Of a stretch of 64,000 nt of DNA, positions 31,241-39,619 are shown piece by piece. Source of the DNA: Geomonas propionica (GTDB taxonomy: Bacteria; Desulfobacterota; Desulfuromonadia; Geobacterales; Geobacteraceae); the NCBI RefSeq assembly GCF_016458235.1, contig NZ_JAEMHK010000004.1, forward strand, positions 124,001 to 188,000. The letters are read 5' to 3'. Every line of letters begins with the position of its first letter. The stretch's first letter is position 1. The translations under genes and the position numbers were made by a program. Under the pieces are notes generated by a model. The model was given only the letters and a program-made list of their open reading frames with translations, made no database searches and was not told the origin of the DNA.

Positions 31241-33928
31241 TTACCCATAAGCTTTATCCCTTTCATCCTTTTCATCCCTGTAAATTGAGCCTTGTTCTTG
31301 TTTGTTCGTGAGTTGCGGGGAGGGACGGCCCAGATGGTAGCCCTGGGCATAGTCGATGCCGACGCTTTTCACCGCCTCCAGTATTTCCTCCGACTCGATG
31401 TATTCGGCGATGGTGCTGATGTTGAATTCCTTGGCGAGGATGGCGAGGGTCTTCACGAACGCCATGTCCCGGTAATCGTTGAGCATGTTCCGGACGAAGA
31501 CCCCCTCGATCTTCACATAGTCGATGGGGAACTGCCGTATGTACTGGAACGAGGAGAAACCCGAACCGAAATCGTCGATGGCGAACTTGAAGCCCTGGCT
31601 TTTCAGGTCGTAGACGAACTTCTCCAGCAAGGTCAGGTTCTTCACCGTTTCGCGCTCGGTCAGTTCGAAGACCACCCTGCTGCGGTCGATGCGGTACTTG
31701 TCGGCGAGGCCGATGATGTTGGGCAGGAACTCGTTCAGGATCATCGACTTCGGGGACAGGTTCACGAAGAGGTTGCCCCGGTAATCCTGCTCCTCGACCA
31801 TCGCGAACGCTTTCTCCAGGAGGATGGCGTCCAGCCTGCCCACGATGCCGAGGCTCTCGGCGGTCTCGATGAAGTCGCCGGCGGCGATCACCTCCCCGTT
31901 CAGTTCGATGCGGCAGAGCACCTCGCAGCACTCGATCCCTCCCGGCCCCAGCGCGACGATGGGCTGGAAATACGGCATCACCCTGCGGCCGTCGACGGCG
32001 TCCTGCACCATCCTGGCCTTTTCTCCCACCATTCGGAACACCTCGACCACATCCTCCGCGGTCGGGATGCTGACCCGGTTTTTCCCCTCCCCCTTCGCCT
32101 TGTAGGTCATGTTGTCGGCGAACAGGAACAGGTCCTTTTCCGTCACCGCGTGCAGCGGGAACATGGCCAGCCCGATAGAGGCGGTCGCCCTCGCCTTGGC
32201 CGCATCCGGCGTGGTCACGTAGAGATCCTCGGTGATGTTCCTTATCCTCGCCGCCACCAGTGCCGCCTGCTCCTCGTCCGACTCCGGGAGCAGGATCACG
32301 AACTCGTCACCGCCGTAGCGGGCGAAGATGTCCCCCTTGCGCAGGGCGTGCTGGACGGCTTCGGCAAAGGCCGCCAGGTAGCGGTCGCCGATCGCGTGTC
32401 CCCAGGTGTCGTTGATATGCTTGAAGTTGTCCAGGTCGATCACCAGGAGGGCAAAGCTGTAGCCGTGGCGATCGGCCCGGCCGATCTCGTAGGAGATGAG
32501 TTCCCAAAACACCCGCTGGTTGAACAGGTCGGTGAGCGGGTCGCGGGTCGCGTAGTATTCCAGGTCCTTGGTGTACTTGTGGATTGCCTTGATGGAGCCG
32601 ATCACGTTCAAGAGCGTGGTCAGGATGCTGTCGATCACGAGGCCCCGGGTCGTATTCCAGGCGTACTCGGACTGGACCCCGATCCCCACCACCCCGCCTA
32701 TTTGCGGCGAGTCGAGGATCAGCGACTTGGTCTGCAGTTCCATGTCCCCCTGCTCCAGGGCGAGCGGGGTCTGATCGGAGGCGACGTTGTGGATCACCTG
32801 CAGTGCGGAACTCTCCGCCAGGCGGGCGTTCTCTTTGCGGATCTTGCGCAGCACCTCCTGCTCGACCTGCTTCCTGGTCGCCTCGCTCGGTTGGGAGCGC
32901 CAGAAGATCTCGATATCGTAGAGCTCCTCGTCCACCTGGAAGATGCAGAACAGCATGTAGGCGTCCACCACCTGGTTGATCTCCAAAAGGAGGCAGGCAA
33001 CGTGCTCCTTCCAGTCCCGGATCACCTCCGAAGTGATGATGAACTTCTCCAGCATCTGGATCTCCAGCTCGAGGATCTCCTTGTCCACCGACACCGCCCG
33101 GATCTTGTCCACCAGCTTGGACACCTCGCCGAAGATCCGGTCCAATTCGGTGAAGCCGGGGGCGACGTCGGAAAATTCCACCCGGGTCAGGTCGCGGATG
33201 CTGTTGACCTGGATCACCTTGTCACCGAGCTCGTTGATGGAGGGAACCACCCGGGCGTTGACCAGGCGTGCGATGAACAGCGCCATCAGCACCGGGATCG
33301 GGGACAGCAAAAGAAAGAGGAGGAAGAGTTTTTGACGGGCATGGCGCAGCATCGGTTCGATATCCTGCCGCACCTTGAGCGCGCCGAGCAGGGTTCCGGT
33401 GCGGGCGTTGCCGTGACAGCCGAGGCATTTTTCAGTAGCGGTGAGCGGGAAGATCGCCTCGACCACGTGCCCCTGACCGCGCTCCAAGACCTTGCCGCTC
33501 TTGAAAACCTGTTCCACGCCCGGGTCGGGTGCAAGCGCGACCCGCCCGTAAAGCGCCTCCACAACGGGGGTGCGGTACAGCTCCACCGTGTGGCTCCCCA
33601 GCGCCCCGGACTTGGCCGGCACGTTGTACAGGCTCAGCAGTTCGGAGCGGGTGGCCCCCTTCCCCATCAAGAGCGGAATGGAACGATGAACCTGCTGGGC
33701 CTGATCGTAGGCGAGGCTCGTGGCGCTGCGTTTGACGGTGTCGAGGTAGACCAGCGAGGTGATGCCGAGGACGGAGGCGAAACTGATGAAAGAAACGGTG
33801 AGGGACGACGCCAGGATGAAGGTCCGCAGAGAGAGTCGGTACCCGGTCGCAGCCTTGACCGTGGCCTCGAGTTTTGCCCGCCAGGGGATTTCCGATGTGC
33901 CGATGCTGATACAGTTTTTCTTTTCCAC
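31241..33928 (-). CDS. Haem-sensor GGDEF-EAL protein (DUF3365/Tll0287-like sensor)
   Basis: 895 residues from a GTG start with AAGG upstream. TM helix about 37-57; a periplasmic DUF3365-type sensor with a single c-type haem motif CLGCH (Cys168) at KCLGCHGNA; a second TM at about 203-223; a helical linker and GAF-like region; then GGDEF with intact YGGDEF (about 537) and an EAL domain (about 640-885). The EAL signature reads EVLCR instead of EALLR but retains Glu; NLSPKS and IDDFGSGFSSF are present. It could make and degrade c-di-GMP in response to redox state or a ligand at the haem. Which activity dominates is not decidable here. Confidence 0.9.
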   Translation of the reverse strand: MEKKNCISIGTSEIPWRAKLEATVKAATGYRLSLRTFILASSLTVSFISFASVLGITSLVYLDTVKRSATSLAYDQAQQVHRSIPLLMGKGATRSELLSLYNVPAKSGALGSHTVELYRTPVVEALYGRVALAPDPGVEQVFKSGKVLERGQGHVVEAIFPLTATEKCLGCHGNARTGTLLGALKVRQDIEPMLRHARQKLFLLFLLLSPIPVLMALFIARLVNARVVPSINELGDKVIQVNSIRDLTRVEFSDVAPGFTELDRIFGEVSKLVDKIRAVSVDKEILELEIQMLEKFIITSEVIRDWKEHVACLLLEINQVVDAYMLFCIFQVDEELYDIEIFWRSQPSEATRKQVEQEVLRKIRKENARLAESSALQVIHNVASDQTPLALEQGDMELQTKSLILDSPQIGGVVGIGVQSEYAWNTTRGLVIDSILTTLLNVIGSIKAIHKYTKDLEYYATRDPLTDLFNQRVFWELISYEIGRADRHGYSFALLVIDLDNFKHINDTWGHAIGDRYLAAFAEAVQHALRKGDIFARYGGDEFVILLPESDEEQAALVAARIRNITEDLYVTTPDAAKARATASIGLAMFPLHAVTEKDLFLFADNMTYKAKGEGKNRVSIPTAEDVVEVFRMVGEKARMVQDAVDGRRVMPYFQPIVALGPGGIECCEVLCRIELNGEVIAAGDFIETAESLGIVGRLDAILLEKAFAMVEEQDYRGNLFVNLSPKSMILNEFLPNIIGLADKYRIDRSRVVFELTERETVKNLTLLEKFVYDLKSQGFKFAIDDFGSGFSSFQYIRQFPIDYVKIEGVFVRNMLNDYRDMAFVKTLAILAKEFNISTIAEYIESEEILEAVKSVGIDYAQGYHLGRPSPQLTNKQEQGSIYRDEKDERDKAYG

Positions 33929-34131
33929 TTTAAACAGGACCTTTTTTGTCTTATTTCCAACTGGAAAGGTTTATATCACGCGACCGACCTCATAGCAAGG
34001 ATTTCCTATATTCAGCAATCATGCTAAGTGGATGTGTCACAAAAGTTTGTGCTAACTGCCAAATCTGTGATTCCCAAAAGCGCAGCACGCTGCACGTGCC
34101 CTAACGTCCCCCCCTTTACTTTTTAATAACC

Positions 34132-34626
34132 TTACGGCGACTTGACCATCTTCGTGAACAGGTAATCGTTGCCCGCCACCGGCGTGTGGCAGCCGAAGCA
34201 CTCCACCACGAAGCTTTTATCCTTCCCGTACGGCTGCAACGTGTTCCCGACGAAACGAGCGAAGCCCCACCCTCCGGTCTCCTTGTACTTCCTGGCGGCC
34301 TTCACCATGAACTCGACCTGCACGAACGCGCCCGGCTCCGAAGCCACGGGGAAGTTGGGATGTTTCTCCGCCTTCCAGGCCACCTTGGCCAGCACGCTGC
34401 CGTCGGGCAGTGGTTTGGTTCCCGCCTTGAGGGCCGCCACGGCGATCTCGTTCCCCGTGATCACCCTGATCTGCCCCTTGTCCTCCCGGTAGGAGGGAGC
34501 GACCACTTTCCAGGAGAGGTAATCGGGATACAGAGCGATGCCATTGGGAGCGACCGGGCGATCGGCGGCGACGACCGAACCTGCTACCGACAGGATTACG
34601 GCACAGACAACCAACTTTTTCCTCAT
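34132..34626 (-). CDS. Cytochrome P460 family haem protein
   Basis: 164 residues. Signal peptide MRKKLVVCAVILSVAGSVVAA; YPDYLSWKVVAPSYREDKGQIRVITGNEIA and FVQVEFMVKAARKYKETGGWGFARF are the P460 family body; the haem site is CFGCHTPV (Cys143-His147) near the C-terminus. P460 proteins are periplasmic and oxidise hydroxylamine or NO-like species, or act as cytochrome c'-beta NO-binding proteins. The Lys crosslink that makes a true P460 cannot be judged from the sequence. GGAGG lies before the start. Confidence 0.88.
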   Translation of the reverse strand: MRKKLVVCAVILSVAGSVVAADRPVAPNGIALYPDYLSWKVVAPSYREDKGQIRVITGNEIAVAALKAGTKPLPDGSVLAKVAWKAEKHPNFPVASEPGAFVQVEFMVKAARKYKETGGWGFARFVGNTLQPYGKDKSFVVECFGCHTPVAGNDYLFTKMVKSP

Positions 34627-34811
34627 AGCGTCCTCCTAAAAGTGAAGATGACGAGGGTGCACCTGACACAGGAGAGCAGTCGGATCGGACCCGCCAGACA
34701 CAGCCGACCTGGAAACAATAACAAAAAGTACCGATAGGTAAAGAAAAGTACGCATCTAACTTAGCCTGTGCCCGGCACTGGGCCACTTGGTCTTTTATCT
34801 GAGCACAGCTA

Positions 34812-34872
34812 TCGTTTTTGGAATTTCGCTTTGCCTTGCGTCTTCGCGCCTTTGCGTCTTTGCGTTGAGGCT
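34812..34872. repeat. TTTGCGTCTTCGCGCCTTTGCG-type dispersed repeat
   Basis: Intergenic run of TTGCGTCTTCGCGCC, TTTGCGTCTTTGCG and similar words, the reverse form of the AACGCAAAGACGC family at 61893-62280. The rest of 34627-34992 holds no gene; it must contain the divergent promoters of the P460 and rhodanese-YceI genes. Confidence 0.6.
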
Positions 34873-34992
34873 TTGTCTTTCCGGCACTAGCTGTCCGCGC
34901 CGAAATTGAGAGCTTTACCGGCAAAGTGCTAAAATGTCTTTTATAGATCAACACCTGAAGTAATTGCAGTTGGCGACAAGAGGGATGAAGAC

Positions 34993-35892
34993 ATGAAAAC
35001 GACCATGTGTGCCCAACTGAAGGAACAGATGACCTCCGGTGCCCTCGTCATCGACGTCATGACGCCCGAGGATTACGCCGCCTGCCACTTGGCAGGCGCA
35101 CATAACGTCTGCATTTACGAGATGGTGTTCCTGGACCGCATCGCGGAACTGGCTCCCGATCGGAGCACCGGATTGATCCTCTACGACGCTACCGGGAGCA
35201 GTCTTACCGCCGAGGTGGCGCGTGAGCGCCTGGTCCAGGCGGGGTATCAAAATGTTTCCGTGTTGAAAGGAGGACTCGCCGCCCTGAAAGCGGCCAACCT
35301 TCCCATCGAGACCGGTCCGCACGTCCGTTCCGACGCCGCGGTGGCGGACGGCAGTTACGCCATCGACACCGAAAAGAGCGCCCTGGAATGGATCGGGCGC
35401 AACCTGAACAACCGCCATCACGGCACCATCGCAGTGCAAAGTGGTGAACTCGTCATCCGCGACGGCAGGCTCGCCGCCGGTTCCATCGTTTTGGACATGA
35501 ACAGCATCGAAAACCGCGACCTGCAGGACCCGTACTGGCGTGATCTGCTGGTCAGGCACCTGAAGTCCGAAGACTTCTTCGCCGTCGAGCGCTTCCCCAC
35601 CGCCACGTTCCGGCTCACCCGTTGGGAGCCTGACAGCGGCGATTTTTCAGAAGCGCCCGAAGGGACGGTGATAGGGGAACTCACCATCCGGGGCGTTACC
35701 CGTCCGGTCGGTTTTCCCGCCGTAGTGGCGCCCCAGCAAGACGGCACAGTCAAGGCCCATGCCCATTTCGACATCGACCGTACCCTCTGGGACGCCGGCT
35801 ACGGCTCAGCAAAACTCTTCGAGCGTCTCGGCATGCATCTCGTGCACGACCTGATCACGCTGGAGCTATTCATCCTGGCACTGCGAAGGTGA
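34993..35892 (+). CDS. Inactive-looking rhodanese domain fused to YceI
   Basis: 299 residues. Residues about 1-110 are a rhodanese fold (LVIDVMTPEDYAACHLAGAHN, GYQNVSVLKGGLAAL). The active-site loop reads LYDATGSSL where a sulfurtransferase has YCxxGxxS, so Cys is replaced by Asp65. Residues about 118-299 are a YceI-type lipocalin-like domain (YAIDTEKSALEWIGRNLNNRHHGTIAV, VIGELTIRGVTRPVGF, AHAHFDIDRTLWDAGYGS), which binds isoprenoid-like or amphiphilic molecules. There is no signal peptide although most YceI proteins are periplasmic. Function unknown; the rhodanese part is probably a binding rather than a catalytic module. Confidence 0.82.
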   Translation: MKTTMCAQLKEQMTSGALVIDVMTPEDYAACHLAGAHNVCIYEMVFLDRIAELAPDRSTGLILYDATGSSLTAEVARERLVQAGYQNVSVLKGGLAALKAANLPIETGPHVRSDAAVADGSYAIDTEKSALEWIGRNLNNRHHGTIAVQSGELVIRDGRLAAGSIVLDMNSIENRDLQDPYWRDLLVRHLKSEDFFAVERFPTATFRLTRWEPDSGDFSEAPEGTVIGELTIRGVTRPVGFPAVVAPQQDGTVKAHAHFDIDRTLWDAGYGSAKLFERLGMHLVHDLITLELFILALRR

Positions 35893-35940
35893 TTGGGAGA
35901 AAGGATGGTCGGGAATTGAAGTTTCTCTCGGAACTCGGGA

Positions 35941-36063
35941 GAGCAGGAGCGGAGTTCTCTGCAACAGGAGCGGAGTTTTGTGCAACAGGAGCGGATTCAG
36001 TGGAACAGAAGCGGGATTCTGTACAACAGGAGCGGGATTCTGTGGAGCAGGAATAGAATCCCG
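35941..36063. repeat. Imperfect 21-bp tandem repeats
   Basis: Units begin at 35941, 35962, 35983, 36004, 36024 and 36045 and vary around CAACAGGAGCGGGATTCTGTG. The period is 21 bases with one 20- and one 19-base unit. Neither strand has a convincing gene: the reverse frame 36102-35866 would give a heptapeptide repeat but lacks a ribosome site. Confidence 0.7.
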
Positions 36064-36104
36064 GAGCAGGAGAGCATTAGCAACGAAGCGCTGCACAAGC
36101 ACTC

Positions 36105-36143
36105 ACGTCTCCCCCTTTGCGAAGGGGGGACAGGGGGGATTTG
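36105..36143. repeat. CCCCCTTTGCGAAGGGGG REP-like element
   Basis: Reads CCCCCTTTGCGAAGGGGG then ACAGGGGGGATTTGCC, a palindrome followed by a G6ATTTG tail. It lies just after the stop of the reverse-strand membrane protein. Confidence 0.7.
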
Positions 36144-36159
36144 CCTTCGCCTTCAGCCC

Positions 36160-36753
36160 CTACTGCGCGTCACCAGGATCACTGACCGAAGCCTCATCTT
36201 CCCCGCACCGGACCCCATTGCAACTGCACACCTTGCACCCCTCTCCATCCCCGCAGGGACGATGCACCACGTTGTACAGCACAAACAGGATGGTCCCCAT
36301 AAGCACCGCGGCGAGGAGGTTGGTTACCCCCAGCAGGTCCTCGGCCTGGAACAGGCGCCCCCCCACCAACACCCCGCGCACGTCCGAGGCAGCGGAGGCG
36401 AGTTTTCCCAGCCCGAAGTAAGAGATAGCGCCGATGGCTGCGATGGCGACGGCGTTCATCGTCTTGGTCATCATGTAATGGCAGGAGAACACGGCGCGGT
36501 TGTCGGCCAGGGAGATGAGAACACCAGTGGCGATGCAGAAGGTGGCGCTGGGAAGAAGGAGGTACTGGACCAGCTCGATGGTGGACTGGTTGAGGACGGC
36601 CGTTTCCATCCGCTGCGAGGAGGCCGTGTAGATGTGGAGCATGTAGAGAAGACAGGCGCCGCTTCCGGCGAGGATCGCGGAGGACAGCATGTGAACCTGT
36701 TTGAGGGCCGCCTGCAAGGCGGAATATAGAGGCAGTGGCAGAGAACGCAACAT
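36160..36753 (-). CDS. Four-helix membrane protein (DUF2269-like) with Cys-rich tail
   Basis: 197 residues; the ATG at 36753 has GAGGG six bases upstream, better than the GTG at 36780. Hydrophobic segments near 22-42, 62-80, 95-118 and 140-160 (QVHMLSSAILAGSGACLLYML; SATFCIATGVLISLADN) resemble DUF2269 integral membrane proteins. The C-terminus HRPCGDGEGCKVCSCNGVRCG carries five Cys, possibly a metal-binding knuckle on the cytoplasmic side. Function unknown. Confidence 0.7.
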   Translation of the reverse strand: MLRSLPLPLYSALQAALKQVHMLSSAILAGSGACLLYMLHIYTASSQRMETAVLNQSTIELVQYLLLPSATFCIATGVLISLADNRAVFSCHYMMTKTMNAVAIAAIGAISYFGLGKLASAASDVRGVLVGGRLFQAEDLLGVTNLLAAVLMGTILFVLYNVVHRPCGDGEGCKVCSCNGVRCGEDEASVSDPGDAQ

Positions 36754-37059
36754 GGCATCCCTCAACGCCGTCCACCTCACCCCGCGTGCGACGGCTGCAG
36801 AACCCCAGGCCCATTCGGGGCCCCACTTACTTCGATTCTTCGCGTACGGGAATTGCGCGGATGCATCGGCTGGTGCGCTTCCCTCTCACGCTGCCAAAAG
36901 CGTATACACTATTATATTTAATAAGTAAACAACAAAACTCCGAGTCTGGAGGTGTTTTCTCTGGAGTCGTTGACGCATCCCCCTTGCTCGCCCCTGAAAA
37001 CAGGCAGTCGGTTCGCTGTACTTTGGGAAAATATGAATCAGCCCGGAGGAATTGTTGAC

Positions 37060-37087
37060 TAAAGTACCCATAAAGAAGTGTCGATAG
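37060..37087 (+). promoter_or_regulatory. Candidate sigma-28 (FliA) promoter of the chemoreceptor gene
   Basis: TAAA at 37060-37063, a 16-base spacer and GTCGATAG at 37080-37087 approximate the flagellar consensus TAAA-N15-GCCGATAA, 57 bases before the MCP start. The remaining part of the 36754-37144 spacer is AT-rich and holds TATACACTATTATATTTAAT at 36903-36922, but no gene. Confidence 0.45.
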
Positions 37088-37144
37088 GTATGGGTGCGTC
37101 ACTATGACTGAAAATTTCATGTTCGGTGCTACTAAGGAGGATTT

Positions 37145-38764
37145 ATGGCAAACCTCACAATCGCAAAACGGTTACTGCTTGGCTTTGGAACCGTGTCGTT
37201 GCTTCTGTTCGTTGTTGTGGGGGCGGGAATGAAAGGGCTCTACAGCAGTGCCGACCAGTTGAGCAACGTTAACCGCATCAGCGGGCTCACGGCGAATGCC
37301 GGCAAAGTACTTCTTAACCTGCAAGGGGTCGACGAAGAAATCAGGGGACTCGTCCTGGCCGACACACCAGCGGACCGGGACAAGATCGTCAAACACATCG
37401 AGGAGCACCGCAAAGGATACCACCAGGCATTCGACGCGCTGAAAAAAAACACCAAGACTCCCGACGGCAAGAAGCTGGTAGCCGAGTTGGACAGCGCACT
37501 CACCGCAGGCGCAAAAGTGAATGAAACACTGATGGCCATTGCGGCCTCGGGAGACGCCGCCAAGTTCAAGGCCGCTATTGCCGGCGAGGGGGAGCCGGCC
37601 AGGCAAAAATATGTGGCCGCGGCCGAGGCGCTGATGGACTACTACGCCAAGCGGACCGACTTGAGGGTGAAGTCTGCACAGGAAGCGGGCACTGCCGCCA
37701 TTACCACCATGCTGATCACCGGGTGCATCGCCTTTTTGCTGAGCGTCGGCATCTGTGCCTTCCTCACCTCGGGGATAAATGGCGCGCTGAAGCAGATAAG
37801 CGGTGCCATAGCCGTCATCGTCGGGGGTGATCTTACCCGGCGCATCAACTATCACTCCAGGGATGAGTTGGGCCGGCTAAGCGATCACATCAACGATTTC
37901 GTCGGCAGGATACAGTCCATCATGCAGGATTTGTCCGGCGATGCCCACAGGGTGGCCTCGGCGTCGACGCAGTTGCAGGCAACGGCGCAGCAGATGGTTC
38001 AGGGGACCGAAAAGATCGTCGCCCAGGCCAATACTGTTGCCACCGCTGGAGAAGAGATGGCGGCGACCTCCAACGACATAGCCCAAAACTGCCACCTCGC
38101 CGCTCAAGGCGCTCAAGGCGCCAACCAGGCAGCAGTCGACGGCGCAGGGGTCGTTGAGGCCACTGTGGCCGTGATGGGAGTAATAGCCGAGCGGGTGCAG
38201 GGGGCGGTGAGGACGGTGGAATCGCTCGGGGAGCGTTCCGACCAGATCGGGGCCATCGTCGGGACCATCGAGGACATCGCCGACCAGACCAACCTGCTCG
38301 CGCTCAACGCTGCCATCGAGGCGGCCAGGGCGGGTGAACAGGGACGCGGATTTGCCGTCGTCGCGGACGAGGTGAGGGCCCTGGCCGAGCGCACCACGCG
38401 CGCCACCAGGGAGATATCAGAGATGATACGCACCATCCAGGGTGAAACCCAGAGCGCGGTTCAGGCCATGGAGGAGGGGAGCAAGGAAGTGGTACGCGGG
38501 ACGCAACAGGCCTCCCGTTCCGGGCAGGCGCTGGAAGCCATCCTCGAGCAGATACACGCCGTCATGATGCAGGCGAACCAGATAGCCACAGCCGCCGAAG
38601 AGCAGACCGCGACCACCAGCGAAATCAGTTCCAACATGACCCAGATCACGACTATCGTGCAGGCAACCGCGCAAGGTGCCGACGAAACCGCCACCGCCGC
38701 GACGGCCCTTGCCTCCATGTCGGTCAGGCTCCAGGACATGGTCCGGCAGTTCAAGGTCGCCTAA
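37145..38764 (+). CDS. Methyl-accepting chemotaxis protein
   Basis: 539 residues with a TAAGGAGG site. A four-helix-bundle periplasmic sensor (about 32-188, helical, low complexity) lies between membrane helices at about 10-30 and 189-212, then HAMP (about 213-265) and a signalling domain with the tip [36 protein letters not shown]. Typical of MCP/Tar-like chemoreceptors that relay to CheA/CheW. No CheW-binding pentapeptide for CheR is seen at the C-terminus (ends MVRQFKVA). No che genes are adjacent, so it is an orphan receptor. A strong terminator follows. Confidence 0.93.
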   Translation: MANLTIAKRLLLGFGTVSLLLFVVVGAGMKGLYSSADQLSNVNRISGLTANAGKVLLNLQGVDEEIRGLVLADTPADRDKIVKHIEEHRKGYHQAFDALKKNTKTPDGKKLVAELDSALTAGAKVNETLMAIAASGDAAKFKAAIAGEGEPARQKYVAAAEALMDYYAKRTDLRVKSAQEAGTAAITTMLITGCIAFLLSVGICAFLTSGINGALKQISGAIAVIVGGDLTRRINYHSRDELGRLSDHINDFVGRIQSIMQDLSGDAHRVASASTQLQATAQQMVQGTEKIVAQANTVATAGEEMAATSNDIAQNCHLAAQGAQGANQAAVDGAGVVEATVAVMGVIAERVQGAVRTVESLGERSDQIGAIVGTIEDIADQTNLLALNAAIEAARAGEQGRGFAVVADEVRALAERTTRATREISEMIRTIQGETQSAVQAMEEGSKEVVRGTQQASRSGQALEAILEQIHAVMMQANQIATAAEEQTATTSEISSNMTQITTIVQATAQGADETATAATALASMSVRLQDMVRQFKVA

Positions 38765-38842
38765 CCTTGATGGTCGCCATCGGCGGCTTTTAGTCCAAGC
38801 TGATCGTAGCTGGATTACGGACAAACCCTGAGCAGAAGTATG

Positions 38843-38877
38843 AAAGTGGCGAATGAACCCCCTTCGCCACTTTTTTT
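38843..38877 (+). terminator. Rho-independent terminator of the chemoreceptor gene
   Basis: AAAGTGGCGAA (38843-38853) and TTCGCCACTTT (38863-38873) form a perfect 11-bp stem followed by a run of seven T. Confidence 0.92.
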
Positions 38878-38916
38878 GTGCCTGCGTTTTTTTTGCAAGT
38901 TAGAAAAGTTTTTCTG

Positions 38917-39360
38917 ATGTCAGGCTGGGTTGAAACAAGGTCCGCGTAATTTTCGCACTTTCATATGGGCGTGAAATGTACTTACATATCGGAAAAAACA
39001 TCTTTGCGAGGTGGAATTTCAACTAAGTGAGTTTCAAACACTGGTCCGAAAGGTTTCCGCATTTTTTCATGTACGCGAATTTCACACACCTGCGTTTAAA
39101 AAACATTTACAAGAGTTAAATTCAACTCAGTTTGTTTTTAGCTCCGGTCACTTTCGTTTTCGCATTTTACTCGTTGAGAAATTTCACCTGAGGTGAGCTT
39201 GAAAACAACTAAGTTGAAATTGAATGCAACTAAGTTGGGTTCAAATTCAGGTCCGCGTAATTTATCAATTGTGACCTGGGCAAAAACGACACTGTCCTGC
39301 CGTATAAAAATTTTTTCCGCAGTTTTTCACCACTAAGTGCGTTTCAAACGCAGGTTAGCC
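38917..39360. repeat. Tandem array of ~104-bp degenerate AT-rich repeats
   Basis: The motif AACTAAGT(or CACTAAGT/AACTCAGT) occurs at 39021, 39124, 39228 and 39331, and GGTCCG or a variant at 38939, 39043, 39146, 39250 and 39353, so spacings are 103-104 bases throughout. Each unit also has TTTC(G/C)CGCA(T)TTT and TTTCA-rich parts. The array has about 4.3 copies, is far more AT-rich than its surroundings and contains no gene (only frames under 62 codons). It begins about 40 bases after the chemoreceptor terminator. Confidence 0.75.
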
Positions 39361-39479
39361 ATCATATTTGCGGCAAGAGTCGCTTTCGGTAGCTCGAAAA
39401 GCTTTAACCGGTTCTGCAGATAATTCCGGGAAGGACGGCAGATGCAGCCCACGCAGCCCACGCAGCGGAGCAGGTGGCA

Positions 39480-39525
39480 CCGCGTCCCCCCCTTTGCGAA
39501 GGGGGGTCAGGGGGGGATTTGCTCT
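39480..39525. repeat. CCCCCTTTGCGAAGGGGG REP-like element
   Basis: Reads GTCCCCCCCTTTGCGAAGGG then GGGTCAGGGGGGGATTTGCTC, the best-preserved copy of the family in this window. The remaining 39361-39619 contains nothing else I can name, except a short inverted pair around CGGCCTGCCG/CGGCAGGCCG at 39573-39598, a hairpin downstream of the reverse-strand gene. Confidence 0.7.
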
Positions 39526-39619
39526 TAGGTTTAGATCCTTCTGGTGTGGAGAGCGGGGAGGAGAGGCAACTTCGGCCTGCCGTTATGTCGGCAGGCCGAA
39601 GTAAGGGAGAAGGTAAAGC

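Noticed and set aside
35866-36102. Reverse-strand repeat peptide (heptads NPLLLHK-TPLLLQR)
   Set aside because: It is only the translation of the 21-bp DNA repeats; no ribosome site and overlaps the 3' end of the rhodanese-YceI gene.
36754-37144. c-di-GMP (GEMM) riboswitch before the chemoreceptor
   Set aside because: I looked for the conserved GEMM core and tetraloop-receptor pattern and did not find them.
38917-39360. CRISPR array
   Set aside because: The ~104-bp repeat units are degenerate along their whole length and have no short identical repeat with unique spacers; no cas genes are nearby.
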